NCBI GenBank assembly: GCA_016787565.1
Contig: JAEUUG010000009.1
Span: 248,001 to 312,000, forward strand
Length of the DNA: 64,000 nucleotides
From: Cyclobacteriaceae bacterium
GTDB taxonomy: Bacteria; Bacteroidota; Bacteroidia; Cytophagales; Cyclobacteriaceae
Direction of reading: 5' to 3'
In this document: piece after piece, positions 26,846 to 35,120 of the stretch
How the letters are laid out: the number at the start of each line of letters is the position of its first letter
Numbering within the stretch: position 1 is the first letter of the stretch
Made by a program: the position numbers and the translations under genes
The notes under the pieces: model-generated
What the model saw: the letters and a program-made list of their open reading frames with translations, nothing else
Database searches by the model: none
Told to the model about the DNA's origin: nothing

Positions 26846-26865
26846 ACTAAACGGAATAGTTTAGT
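26846..26865. promoter_or_regulatory. TetR-type operator ACTAAACGGAATAGTTTAGT
   Basis: A palindrome with 7-bp arms (ACTAAAC / GTTTAGT) and a 6-bp centre. It lies 30 bp upstream of the TetR start codon and directly touches a -7-like box (TAATTTCG, 26865-26872). That position fits autorepression. Length and half-sites are identical to the palindrome at 13968-13987. Confidence 0.75.
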
Positions 26866-26895
26866 AATTTCGGTAAAAACAAATTACGCTCCCAT

Positions 26896-27462
26896 ATGAG
26901 TAGGTTAAACTCGATCAATGCATGGATTGAAACAGGGTACAAACAATTTGCAGCTGAAGGTCTTGAGGGTATTCAGGTAGAGCGTCTTTCACGAATCACT
27001 GGTTTAAACAAATCCGGCTATTACCATTACTTTGGAGATCGCGATAGCTTTTTGCACCAACTAATGAAGTATCATTTCTCGATTGGTGAGCAACTTGCCC
27101 ATGACATGCGGCAGATTAAAAAATTTGATCCTGATTTTATCCATGTGCTCCTGAAATACCCTGTGCCAATCATCGCGCATATGCAACTAGTAAGAAACCG
27201 GCAAAATAAGTTTCTGGACGAAGTCTATAACCAGGTGAATGTAATAGTGGACAAGGCTGTACTACCGGGCTGGGCAGAATTTATTGGCACTCCGCACAAC
27301 CACAACTTTGCACTCAAGTATTTTGAACAAGTCCGCGACATGTTTTATTCACGTATTACAGAAAAAAATATGAATTATGAATTTCTGCACAACCTTATTT
27401 ATGAAGCAAAAGGCATGTTGCAGGAAGTCATTAAAATGAACTCCTCTCAACGCATAGTATAA
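26896..27462 (+). CDS. TetR/AcrR-family transcriptional regulator
   Basis: A 188-residue protein with an N-terminal TetR-type helix-turn-helix at about residues 8-50: a helix with WIETGYKQFAAEGLEGIQVE, the turn SRITGLNKSGYYHYFGDRDS, then the helix FLHQLMKYHF. The YYHYFGDRDSFL stretch is the diagnostic TetR recognition-helix end. The C-terminal ligand or dimer domain (about 60-188) is all-helical and not recognisable as a specific subfamily. A palindromic operator overlaps its own promoter (26846-26865). A second copy of that operator lies at 13968, so its likely targets are itself and the barrel/cytochrome divergon. The ligand is unknown. Confidence 0.93.
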   Translation: MSRLNSINAWIETGYKQFAAEGLEGIQVERLSRITGLNKSGYYHYFGDRDSFLHQLMKYHFSIGEQLAHDMRQIKKFDPDFIHVLLKYPVPIIAHMQLVRNRQNKFLDEVYNQVNVIVDKAVLPGWAEFIGTPHNHNFALKYFEQVRDMFYSRITEKNMNYEFLHNLIYEAKGMLQEVIKMNSSQRIV

Positions 27463-27524
27463 ACGAAGACGTCTACTTTGTTACACTCCTTTTATGCTTA
27501 TTTAATGTTGCCTATCAGACTTGC

Positions 27525-27538
27525 ATGACAATTATCAT
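27525..27538. promoter_or_regulatory. Crp/Fnr-like palindrome ATGAC-AATT-ATCAT
   Basis: Strict match to ATGAY-N4-RTCAT, 55 bp upstream of the sulfatase ATG at 27593. A -7-like box (CATTTTTG, 27561-27568) starts 29.5 bp from its centre. Confidence 0.6.
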
Positions 27539-27560
27539 ACTTACAGATAAGTTTAATCCC

Positions 27561-27568
27561 CATTTTTG
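27561..27568 (+). promoter_or_regulatory. Candidate -7 box CATTTTTG for the sulfatase
   Basis: Five of six conserved positions of TAnnTTTG, 25 bp before the start codon. Spacing to the palindrome at 27525-27538 is the same as at the other promoters described here. Confidence 0.4.
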
Positions 27569-27592
27569 TTTACGGTACAACCTTTCGAAACT

Positions 27593-29956
27593 ATGAGAAA
27601 AAATTCCATTACAATTTTAATGCTGATTGGTTTTATGGCCTTTATGGCTTGCGAAACCAAAAAATCAGAACCGGTTGCCATTGCTGGCCCAGGGGAAATA
27701 GATCGCACTTCACTTCCTATAAAAGAACCGGCACGCCCAACCTATAAGGAACTGGATGTGCGCAATGCAACATCTCCGGCTCGTTTTGACGTAAAAGCTC
27801 CAAAAGAAGCCCCGAATGTGGTCATTGTGCTCATTGATGACATGGGCTTTGGCGTATCGGAAGCGTTTGGCGGGCCGGCCCATATGCCCACCATGGATAA
27901 ACTTGCCCAAAATGGCATTCGTTACAACCGCTTTCATACCACTGCACTCTGCGCACCCACCCGCATGGCGTTGCTTACCGGGTATAACCATCACTCCAAT
28001 AATATGGGGGTGATTACCGAATTGGCAACCACCTATCCCGGGTATACCGCAGTGCGTCCACAAACCATTACACCCGTGGCAGAAGTGTTGCGGCTGAATG
28101 GATATAACACAGCCCAGTTTGGGAAATGTCATGAAGTGCCACCGTGGGAGATTTCCAACAACGGTCCGCAGGATCGGTGGCCTACCCGCTCCGGTTTTGA
28201 GAAGTTCTATGGATTCTTGGGTGGTGAAACCAACCAGTGGGCTCCGCTGATTTATGATGGCGTTACCATGATTGAAACTCCGGATGATCCGAACTATCAC
28301 TTTACCACCGACATGACCAACCAGGCGATATCGTGGGTGCGTCAACAACAAGCGCTGCAACCCGATAAACCTTTCTTCATGTATTATGCCCCGGGTGCAA
28401 CGCATGCTCCGCACCATGCACCTAAAGAATACATCGAAAAATATAAAGGAAAGTTTGATGGAGGTTGGGATAAGTTGCGCGAAGAAATTGTGGCCCGTCA
28501 GAAAAAAATGGGCATCATTCCGGAAGGTACTCAGCTTGCTCCCAAACCAAAAGAAATTAAGGACTGGGAGACACTCTCGGCAGATGAGAAGAAATTATTC
28601 GCCCATCAGATGGAAGTGTATGCCGGCTTTGCCGAACATACCGACTATGAAATTGGACGGCTGGTGACGGCCATTGAAGAGATGGGTGAACTGGACAATA
28701 CAATGATTGTCTTCATTGCCGGAGATAATGGTTCCAGTGCCGAAGGACAAATGAATGGCATGTTTAGTGAGATGACGTATTTCAACCAGGTACCGGAAAC
28801 AGTTCCGGATATGCTCAAGCACTATAATGAATGGGGCTCCGAGAGCACCTATCCACACATGGCTGCCGGGTGGGCTGTAGCAACGGACGCGCCTTTCACT
28901 TGGACCAAGCAAGTAGCTTCCGACTTTGGCGGCACCCGTAATGGCATGATTGTTCATTGGCCTAATGGCATCAAAGCCAAAGGTGAAATCCGAAATCAAT
29001 TTGGCCATGTAATTGATATCGCTCCTACGGTGTATGAGGTATCGGGCATACCTGCCCCTACCACAGTGAATGGCATCACACAAGATCCGATTGAAGGCAC
29101 CAGTTTGGCGTACTCCTTCAATGATGCAAGCGCACCGGAGAAGCACACCGTTCAATATTTTGAAATGTTTGGTAACCGCGCTATCTACCAGGATGGTTGG
29201 TATGCCCGCACGATTCATAAAGCACCGTATTTGCCAAAAGCCTATACTACCTTACAAGAAGATGTGTGGGAATTGTATAATACCAAAGAGGATTTCAGTT
29301 TGACGAATAATCTTGCTCAACAAAATCCGGATAAACTCAAAGCACTTCAGGATCTCTTCATGCAAGAAGGCGAGAAATATCATGTGCTGCCATTAGACGA
29401 CCGCACCTTTGAGCGGATGAGCGCATCAGCCATGGGTCGCCCTTCCATCATGGAGGGTCGCACCTCGTGTACCTACAGTGAAGGAATGAGAGGATTAGCT
29501 GTGGATGTGTTCATCGATTTGCGTAACACCGCCTACACGATGACTGCAGATATCGAAGTTGGTGCCAATGGCAATGGTGTACTTGTGGCACAAGGCGGTC
29601 GCTTTGGTGGATTGTCATTTTATGTGAAGAATGGTAAACCTTCCTTCACCTATAACTTCCTTGGTCTGGAATCTACTACCATTGCGGCTCCTCAACCGCT
29701 GAAGCCGGGTAAATATACCGTTGTGTATGACTTCAAATACGATGGCGGTGGACCCGGTAAAGGCGGAATTGGAACCATCAGCATCAATGGAAACAGCGTA
29801 GCCGAAGGCCGCATCAACCGCACACAACCCGGTATCTTTTCCGTTGATGATCTTGCTGATGTCGGATTGGATGAAGGTACCCCGGTAGCGGACTATGGTA
29901 CTTCGCATAAATTCAATGGCAAGCTTCACAGCGTGAAGATCGAACAGAAAAAATAA
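27593..29956 (+). CDS. Arylsulfatase lipoprotein (CxPxR type, AtsA-like)
   Basis: 787 residues from the ATG at 27593, which places the lipobox FMAC (Cys20) correctly. The sulfatase domain (about 72-600) shows metal ligands IDDMGFG (D82, D83) and the formylglycine motif CAPTRMALLTG (Cys120). It also has FGKCHE (K178, H180), THAPHHAP (H271) and AGDNGSS (D378, N379). All are expected catalytic residues of the type I sulfatase family, where Cys is matured to formylglycine. Overall layout resembles Pseudomonas-type arylsulfatase with a C-terminal beta-rich domain (about 600-787). It should hydrolyse sulfate esters at the periplasmic face or cell surface. The substrate is unknown; no SusC/SusD genes are nearby. 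A paralogue lies at 35121. Confidence 0.95.
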   Translation: MRKNSITILMLIGFMAFMACETKKSEPVAIAGPGEIDRTSLPIKEPARPTYKELDVRNATSPARFDVKAPKEAPNVVIVLIDDMGFGVSEAFGGPAHMPTMDKLAQNGIRYNRFHTTALCAPTRMALLTGYNHHSNNMGVITELATTYPGYTAVRPQTITPVAEVLRLNGYNTAQFGKCHEVPPWEISNNGPQDRWPTRSGFEKFYGFLGGETNQWAPLIYDGVTMIETPDDPNYHFTTDMTNQAISWVRQQQALQPDKPFFMYYAPGATHAPHHAPKEYIEKYKGKFDGGWDKLREEIVARQKKMGIIPEGTQLAPKPKEIKDWETLSADEKKLFAHQMEVYAGFAEHTDYEIGRLVTAIEEMGELDNTMIVFIAGDNGSSAEGQMNGMFSEMTYFNQVPETVPDMLKHYNEWGSESTYPHMAAGWAVATDAPFTWTKQVASDFGGTRNGMIVHWPNGIKAKGEIRNQFGHVIDIAPTVYEVSGIPAPTTVNGITQDPIEGTSLAYSFNDASAPEKHTVQYFEMFGNRAIYQDGWYARTIHKAPYLPKAYTTLQEDVWELYNTKEDFSLTNNLAQQNPDKLKALQDLFMQEGEKYHVLPLDDRTFERMSASAMGRPSIMEGRTSCTYSEGMRGLAVDVFIDLRNTAYTMTADIEVGANGNGVLVAQGGRFGGLSFYVKNGKPSFTYNFLGLESTTIAAPQPLKPGKYTVVYDFKYDGGGPGKGGIGTISINGNSVAEGRINRTQPGIFSVDDLADVGLDEGTPVADYGTSHKFNGKLHSVKIEQKK

Positions 29957-29959
29957 CCC

Positions 29960-29993
29960 AAAACCTGGCCACCCTTCTGGCCAGGTTTTTTTT
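29960..29993 (+). terminator. Rho-independent terminator
   Basis: aaaacctggcc pairs with ggccaggtttt around an 8-nt loop, followed by a T-run. It lies just after the sulfatase stop (29956), so the following genes probably have their own promoter or depend on read-through. Confidence 0.9.
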
Positions 29994-30023
29994 AATCCAA
30001 CAACGCGTATAAAATTTAACACT

Positions 30024-30695
30024 ATGAAAAACATACTTGCTGCTTCTCTTTGCATCCTCGTCAGCATTTCCGTGACCCTTGCTCAGGTTGATAAAGAACA
30101 ACTCGCCCTATCCATCAGCAAAGCCGATGATGCCAACACCGAAAAACTAAAAGCCTATATCTGGAAGCGAAAATCCGATGTCTCGATCGATGGTCAGGTG
30201 AAGCTCACCACCATCACCGAGTTTAGTTATGATGACCAGGGTAAGCTGCAAGCCAACGTGGTGGATGCTCAAAGCAGTGTGAAGCAAAAGCCCGGGCTTC
30301 GCGGTAAAATGCAGGAGAATGCAGCCGAAGATAAGATGGATTATGTATCCAAATCGTTAGACCTGGCCTTGAGTTATACATTTATGTCAAAGGGCCAACT
30401 ACTGGATTTTTTTGAGAAGGCAACGGTTACTGAAAAGGAAGGTGTTTATGAAGCAACGGCTGAAAATGTGAATATCCAGGGTGATAAACTTACCATCTGG
30501 GTTGACAAAAAAACAAACCTCTACATCAAGAAGACTTTTTCAAGTTTACTGGGAAAAGATCCCGTAAACGGTGAAATCAATTTTGAGAAATTCAGTTCAG
30601 GGATAAATCACGGAACGACAACCCTATTGAATATGCCCGCGCAGAAAATGAAAATTGATGCCAAGAATCAGGACTATTCACAACGGGTTAAGTAA
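30024..30695 (+). CDS. Periplasmic protein of unknown function
   Basis: A 223-residue protein with signal peptide MKNILAASLCILVSISVTLAQ. The mature part has the alternating strand and charge pattern of a LolA/LppX-like or DUF-type half-barrel: YIWKRKSDVSIDGQVKLTTI, TEFSYDDQGKLQANVVDA, VYEATAENVNIQGDKLTIWV, NLYIKKTFSSLLGKDPVNGEINFEK (split). There is no lipobox and no catalytic motif. It lies directly after the sulfatase terminator and 45 bp before a small membrane protein gene. Similarity to lipoprotein-carrier folds is a guess from the pattern. Confidence 0.7.
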   Translation: MKNILAASLCILVSISVTLAQVDKEQLALSISKADDANTEKLKAYIWKRKSDVSIDGQVKLTTITEFSYDDQGKLQANVVDAQSSVKQKPGLRGKMQENAAEDKMDYVSKSLDLALSYTFMSKGQLLDFFEKATVTEKEGVYEATAENVNIQGDKLTIWVDKKTNLYIKKTFSSLLGKDPVNGEINFEKFSSGINHGTTTLLNMPAQKMKIDAKNQDYSQRVK

Positions 30696-30739
30696 CGGAC
30701 TCCCCGTACGCGAAAAGTACTTACTACAAAGCGCTAAAT

Positions 30740-31117
30740 ATGAAGGCATTCCTTACCGTAACGGCTGTTTTTGAAGGGGCTACAGGACTTATCCTGCTTT
30801 TAGTTCCGTCCGTAGTTGTTTCAGTTCTCCTGGGTGCTGCACTCAATGAGCCCGGTGAAGTAATCGCCAGACTAGCAGGGGTCGCGTTGTTAACACTATC
30901 TATTGTTTGCTGGTCATATCGGGGCGAGACGCAAAATATTTCCGGTATTAGCAAATCACTACTCTTTTATAACATAGTTGCAGGCTCTTTATTGATTTAT
31001 ACTTACATATCTGGTTTCTCAGGAATGGGTTTATGGCCTGCTGCGATATTGCATTTTGTTTTAGGTATTTGGTGTCTTCAACTATTTAGGAAACAACTGA
31101 GGCATGACCGACCTTGA
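30740..31117 (+). CDS. Small four-helix membrane protein
   Basis: A 125-residue protein made of four predicted transmembrane helices: about 3-25 (VFEGATGLILLLVPSVVVSV), 42-58, 73-93 (LFYNIVAGSLLIYTYISGFS) and 98-115 (LWPAAILHFVLGIWCLQLF). It has no signature residues beyond a few Gly and Trp positions and no recognised function. It is in a same-strand run with the preceding secreted protein and the following DUF2490 gene (29 bp gap). Confidence 0.75.
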   Translation: MKAFLTVTAVFEGATGLILLLVPSVVVSVLLGAALNEPGEVIARLAGVALLTLSIVCWSYRGETQNISGISKSLLFYNIVAGSLLIYTYISGFSGMGLWPAAILHFVLGIWCLQLFRKQLRHDRP

Positions 31118-31145
31118 AAAAATAAAACAACCGTAATTTCAAGGT

Positions 31146-31886
31146 ATGTTTAAATGGGTAGCAGTTTTAATTTTCTATGTCCAGTTTCTGGGCATACACC
31201 ATCTTTCCGCCCAAACAACTAAACAGGTTTGGGCGGAGTATATGCTCAATTATCCTTTTGCCAATAGTTTCAATTTTGAAAATGCATTGACGTATAGTAC
31301 GCTGGCTGGAACACCCAAGTGGCGGGCTTATGATTATTCCGGTACGCTTGAGTGGTCGGTAATCAATTATGTCGATCTCATTGCGCAAATGGTAGTTTCC
31401 TATACAAACCAAACCGATACCTACAACACATTAGAACTGCGACCCATTATCGGTACGCGTATCTACTTTACTCCGGAAAAGCGAATACAAACTCGCCTGC
31501 TCGTACGTTTAGAGCAACGCAATTTCAAAAATCTGGAAACAGAAGAATGGGAAAGTGTATTCAGACCAAGAGCCCGCGCTGAGATGATTGTTCCGATTAA
31601 CAAGAAAACATACTATGAAGATAAGCTCTGGTATGGAATCACCGATGTGGAGGTCTTGTTCAAAACAGATGATGTGGAAGAGCGTTTTGCGAATCGCTTT
31701 CGCTGGCGCATAGGCGTAGGATACCGCTTAAATTACAATTTACGGTTTGAATTCTTATACATGCTGCAAGAGTCAAAAAATGCGATCGGGGACGATTTTG
31801 AAACCAGCGATAATATTTTCCGCTTCAGGGTTAAACAGTACCTGCGAAAATCAAAACCCTCTACAGCGAGTGGAACTGGGAATTAA
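31146..31886 (+). CDS. DUF2490 outer-membrane protein
   Basis: A 246-residue protein with signal peptide MFKWVAVLIFYVQFLGIHHLSAQ. It has the DUF2490 pattern: QVWAEYMLNYPFANSFNFEN at the start, LELRPIIGTRIYFTP in the middle, LVRLEQRNFKNLETEEW, and the closing WRIGVGYRLNYNLRFEFLYM followed by FRFRVKQYLRK. DUF2490 proteins are small barrels of unknown function common in Bacteroidota. It precedes an Omp85 barrel and a DcaP-type porin in the same direction, forming an outer-membrane block between the two sulfatases. Confidence 0.88.
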   Translation: MFKWVAVLIFYVQFLGIHHLSAQTTKQVWAEYMLNYPFANSFNFENALTYSTLAGTPKWRAYDYSGTLEWSVINYVDLIAQMVVSYTNQTDTYNTLELRPIIGTRIYFTPEKRIQTRLLVRLEQRNFKNLETEEWESVFRPRARAEMIVPINKKTYYEDKLWYGITDVEVLFKTDDVEERFANRFRWRIGVGYRLNYNLRFEFLYMLQESKNAIGDDFETSDNIFRFRVKQYLRKSKPSTASGTGN

Positions 31887-31940
31887 GTAGCGATACTTTA
31901 TGAAGTTTAGTGGTAACTAGATTCCGACAAAAAAATATAG

Positions 31941-33206
31941 ATGAATAAATTCTTACTCATCGTCAGTTTGTTTCTCCCCTGGGTTTCAGTGGCTCAAGAC
32001 CTACCGGGTGCTGACACCAGTTGCGTTCAACGTGATCTTGCTGATGTAATCCGGAGTGCACTGAACAAACCTGCGAAAACAAAAGAATCAACCGAAGGTT
32101 CCCTCCTTTTGATTCCGGTTATTGGTTCAAATCCTGCAACAGGTTTTGTCTTTGGAGTAGGCGGCCAGTACGCCTTTAAAATGCCGGAGGCCACTTTGTA
32201 TTCAATGATATCTGGCACTGCGCAGGTCACGACAAAAAATCAGTACATTTTTATGCTGAAGAATAATATTTATTCCAAAAGGCAACGGTTCTTTTACAGT
32301 GGAGATTGGCGATTTCAGATTTTCTCGCAACCTACCTATGGACTTGGCACGAATTCACCAGAGGGTGGTGTTCTGGACTATCAATATAACCTTGGTGGAA
32401 TTGAAACCTCTTCGGATTCACTAACACAACCCATGAAATTCAATTTTGCACGACTACACCAATCTATGGGATTTAAAGTGCGCGAGGGGATTTACCTGGG
32501 GTTTGGATATCAGTATGATGGGTACGGAAAAATTATCGATGAAAAACTCCGGCTCACTCCTGGTGACTCCTTAATCACCAGTCACTATGCTTACAATACG
32601 CAATACGGTTTTGATCTGGATAGTTATTACTCATCCGCAATTAACCTGAGTTTAATAATCGATACCCGCGACAATATGATTAATGCGTACAAAGGATACT
32701 TTGCTTCGATTAGCTGGCGGGGAGCAAGTAGATTAACAGGCAACCGAACGACTGACAATATCTTCCAGGTTGAGTGGCGAAGTTTTCATGGTGTCTCTAA
32801 AAAAAATCCGGCACACCTGGTTGCATTCTGGTTGATGGGGAATTTTTCTGCCGAAGGCGATTTCCCGTACATGAATCTACCGGCAACAGCGTATGACCAG
32901 CGTGGCCGCAGTGCACGCGGCTATACCCAAGGTCGCTTTCGCGGAAATAATCTCGTTTATGGTGAAAGTGAATATCGTTTCCCGATTTCAAAGTGCGGTG
33001 GCATACTGAGCGGTGTCTTATTTTTAAATGCTACCACCGCTAATAATCCGGCACAAAATCTTTCCTTGTTTGAATCCGTGAGGCCTGGCTATGGATTTGG
33101 TTTGCGGATATTGATAGATAAAAAGTCGCGCACTACACTCGCCATTGACATTGGATTTAGCGACAAAACAAGCGGATTTTATCTGGCGGCTGCTGAGACA
33201 TTTTAA
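31941..33206 (+). CDS. Omp85-superfamily surface-antigen barrel (no POTRA)
   Basis: A 421-residue protein with signal peptide MNKFLLIVSLFLPWVSVAQ. A linker of about 35 residues is followed by a D15-type barrel: SLLLIPVIGSNPATGFVFG, IIDTRDNMINAYKGYFASIS, and the lid-loop motif YDQRGRSARGYTQGRFRG (an RGY variant of VRGF/Y). It ends FYLAAAETF with terminal Phe. It is closely similar in layout and motif to the barrel at 41387 (YGRSGRGYKYGRYRG), so the two are paralogues. It has no POTRA domains, so a role as a stand-alone channel or patatin-like partner is possible; the function is unknown. Confidence 0.9.
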   Translation: MNKFLLIVSLFLPWVSVAQDLPGADTSCVQRDLADVIRSALNKPAKTKESTEGSLLLIPVIGSNPATGFVFGVGGQYAFKMPEATLYSMISGTAQVTTKNQYIFMLKNNIYSKRQRFFYSGDWRFQIFSQPTYGLGTNSPEGGVLDYQYNLGGIETSSDSLTQPMKFNFARLHQSMGFKVREGIYLGFGYQYDGYGKIIDEKLRLTPGDSLITSHYAYNTQYGFDLDSYYSSAINLSLIIDTRDNMINAYKGYFASISWRGASRLTGNRTTDNIFQVEWRSFHGVSKKNPAHLVAFWLMGNFSAEGDFPYMNLPATAYDQRGRSARGYTQGRFRGNNLVYGESEYRFPISKCGGILSGVLFLNATTANNPAQNLSLFESVRPGYGFGLRILIDKKSRTTLAIDIGFSDKTSGFYLAAAETF

Positions 33207-33228
33207 ACCTCACACAATCTAATTCGCT

Positions 33229-34368
33229 ATGAAGAATATCTGTCTCACACTTGCGGTTGTCCTGATGATCTCAGAGGGTATGCAGGCGCAAACCCCGGAA
33301 GAAAAAAAGGAACTGCCGCCCGGTTGGTGGTTAATTCCGCGTACTTCAACTCAGATTAAGTTTGGAGGGTACATAAAGTTTGATCTTATTCATGATTTCA
33401 ACCCGATTGCTTCGCCCGATTTTTTCGATGTTTCCAAAATTCCAACAGATGGTTCAAAGGGTCAGAACACAAATCTGATTGCAAAGGAAACTCGACTCTT
33501 CATTGACACAAGAACCCCGTCTAAAATGGGTGAGATCCGTACGTATGTGGAAGGTGATTTTTACGGAAGTGGTGGAGCCTTCCGGTTACGCCATGCATTT
33601 ATTGAAGTTGGTGACAAATGGTTGGCCGGTCAGTGGTGGTCAAACTTCATGGATGAAAACATAATACCCAACACGCTGGACTTTGAAAAGCCGGCAGCGT
33701 ATGCATTTGCACGTCACGCCATGTTCAGGTACAAGCACAATATTTCTGAGCATGCCTATTTTGCATTGGCCATTGAACAGCCCAGCACCAATGCACAGGC
33801 ACCGTCACAACCGGGAAAGTTTGAAAGTCCGTTACCTGACCTTACCGGTCGATATCGGATAACTAAGGATTGGGGTCATCTGCAAGTTTCCGCTTTTGCC
33901 GCAAGGCTTGATTACCGGTTTACTTCCGGAGAAAAGGATGAGGTGTTTCTTTGGGCTGGAAATATCTCCGGCCAATTTAACTTTTTTGAAAAGAAGGATA
34001 AGTTTTTTTATCAGGTAGTTTATGGTGAAGGAGCCAGTAGATATCGTGGAGCTCTTTCTGCCGCTATAGATGAAAATGGCGAACTCAAAGCCATGAAGGA
34101 TTTAGGGTTCACTGTGGGGTATGAACATCGGTGGAGTCCTGCATTCACATCACTCCTGGTATTAAACAAAGGTTCTGTTGATAACTTAGCTGGCCAACCC
34201 TCATCCGCAATCCATCAGGCTTCGTATGGGGCAGCCAATGTATTGTGGCATTTTACTGACCGTGCGTTTGCGGGTGTGGAATACCTCTGGGGATTGCTCC
34301 AAACTAACAATGGTGAAAACGGAATAGCAAATCGAATTCAATTCAGTGTGAAGTATTCGTTTAATTGA
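33229..34368 (+). CDS. DcaP-like trimeric porin
   Basis: A 379-residue protein with signal peptide MKNICLTLAVVLMISEGMQAQ. It shows the DcaP-type porin pattern: IKFGGYIKFDLIHDFNPIAS at the first strand, a strand-turn-strand with ETRLFIDTRTPSKMGEIRTYVEGDFYG (split), FRLRHAFIEVGDKWLAGQWW, and the SNFMDENIIPNTLDF loop. It ends RIQFSVKYSFN. DcaP porins take up small negatively charged or dicarboxylic substrates in other bacteria. Here the gene is flanked by two sulfatases, which suggests uptake of sulfated or released aromatic compounds; that link is inference. A paralogue lies at 37588. Confidence 0.88.
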   Translation: MKNICLTLAVVLMISEGMQAQTPEEKKELPPGWWLIPRTSTQIKFGGYIKFDLIHDFNPIASPDFFDVSKIPTDGSKGQNTNLIAKETRLFIDTRTPSKMGEIRTYVEGDFYGSGGAFRLRHAFIEVGDKWLAGQWWSNFMDENIIPNTLDFEKPAAYAFARHAMFRYKHNISEHAYFALAIEQPSTNAQAPSQPGKFESPLPDLTGRYRITKDWGHLQVSAFAARLDYRFTSGEKDEVFLWAGNISGQFNFFEKKDKFFYQVVYGEGASRYRGALSAAIDENGELKAMKDLGFTVGYEHRWSPAFTSLLVLNKGSVDNLAGQPSSAIHQASYGAANVLWHFTDRAFAGVEYLWGLLQTNNGENGIANRIQFSVKYSFN

Positions 34369-34435
34369 AAAGTTAATGGGCCATACATAGTTTGTGCAAA
34401 AAAAAATCTGTGTGAGTTGATGTAAACCTCTCCGT

Positions 34436-34927
34436 ATGAAGGAACGAAACAAAATGAAAAAGACAGTGCTTCCTATGGCATTGCCCGGTAAACCAAAACG
34501 CACCCGGTTATGGCTGGTGGTTGTAGTTGTAGTATTGGTAATGGTATCTGCTGCTATACTGTTTTGGCCTTACAGCAAGCCATCTCCGAACGCTACCCCA
34601 TCATCCCAGCCTACGTCAGAAAATGCCGGTCAGGAACACCTGGTGGGACGCTGGCTTCGGAGTGACGGTACCTATGTACTGGAAATCCGAAAGGCGCTAC
34701 CCGATGGTCTGCTGGAGGCTGCTTATTACAACCCTAATCCTATTCATGTCGGACGAGCCCGTTGGGAAAAGAAAGGTGGTAACCTAACCGTGATGGTGGA
34801 ACTCCGGGATGTTAATTATCCAGGTTCTACCTATACCTTAACCCTTGCCGCTGATAACCTTGCAGGCAACTACTATCAGGCGGTTAATGGCGTAAACTAC
34901 CCTGTTGAATTTGTGCGGGAACGATAG
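34436..34927 (+). CDS. Membrane-anchored small protein, function unknown
   Basis: A 163-residue protein. After a basic N-terminus (GKPKRTRLW) there is one transmembrane helix (LVVVVVVLVMVSAAILFW, about 23-40), a Pro/Ser linker, and a compact domain of about 100 residues starting HLVGRWLRSDGTYVLEIRKA. The GRWLRSDG strand pattern and the Gly/Tyr-rich tail (YYQAVNGVNYPVEFVRER) resemble a small lipocalin-like or DUF fold; this is tentative. A second ATG at 34454 could be the start. It is between the DcaP porin and the second sulfatase in the same direction. Confidence 0.7.
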   Translation: MKERNKMKKTVLPMALPGKPKRTRLWLVVVVVVLVMVSAAILFWPYSKPSPNATPSSQPTSENAGQEHLVGRWLRSDGTYVLEIRKALPDGLLEAAYYNPNPIHVGRARWEKKGGNLTVMVELRDVNYPGSTYTLTLAADNLAGNYYQAVNGVNYPVEFVRER

Positions 34928-35019
34928 TAGTACTAGATGAAACGTATGACCCGCACCTCCAAAAGATATCTACTTTGAGTTTTTATTAAAACCAAAAGAA
35001 ATACTAACCACAGGCAGCT

Positions 35020-35033
35020 ATGACAAAAGTCAT
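35020..35033. promoter_or_regulatory. Crp/Fnr-like perfect palindrome ATGAC-AAAA-GTCAT
   Basis: Strict match to ATGAY-N4-RTCAT with perfect half-site symmetry, 87 bp upstream of the second sulfatase ATG (35121). As in the first sulfatase, tctactttg occurs 51-53 bp upstream of the site (34969 here, 27472 there). No good -7 box is seen at the usual distance. Confidence 0.6.
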
Positions 35034-35120
35034 TGAATCCATCTACAAAAGTTGTTTTCTTACACACACATTCTTTTCAATCCACTTTTAAAAATAATGA
35101 CTCCCTTAAACATTTCACCT

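Larger units (their letters stand above)
26573..26895. other. Divergent control region (323 bp, no gene)
   Basis: The gap between the barrel gene (26572, minus) and the TetR gene (26896, plus) contains a direct repeat of about 13 bp (ctatccagat at 26648 and 26664), the Crp/Fnr-like palindrome at 26708-26721, a minus-strand -7-like box at 26678-26685, and the TetR-type operator at 26846-26865 overlapping a plus-strand -7-like box. No ORF of note is present. Confidence 0.8.

Noticed and set aside
27710..28417. 235-residue minus-strand ORF inside the first sulfatase
   Set aside because: The sulfatase frame contains all catalytic motifs, so the antisense frame is a by-product of codon bias.
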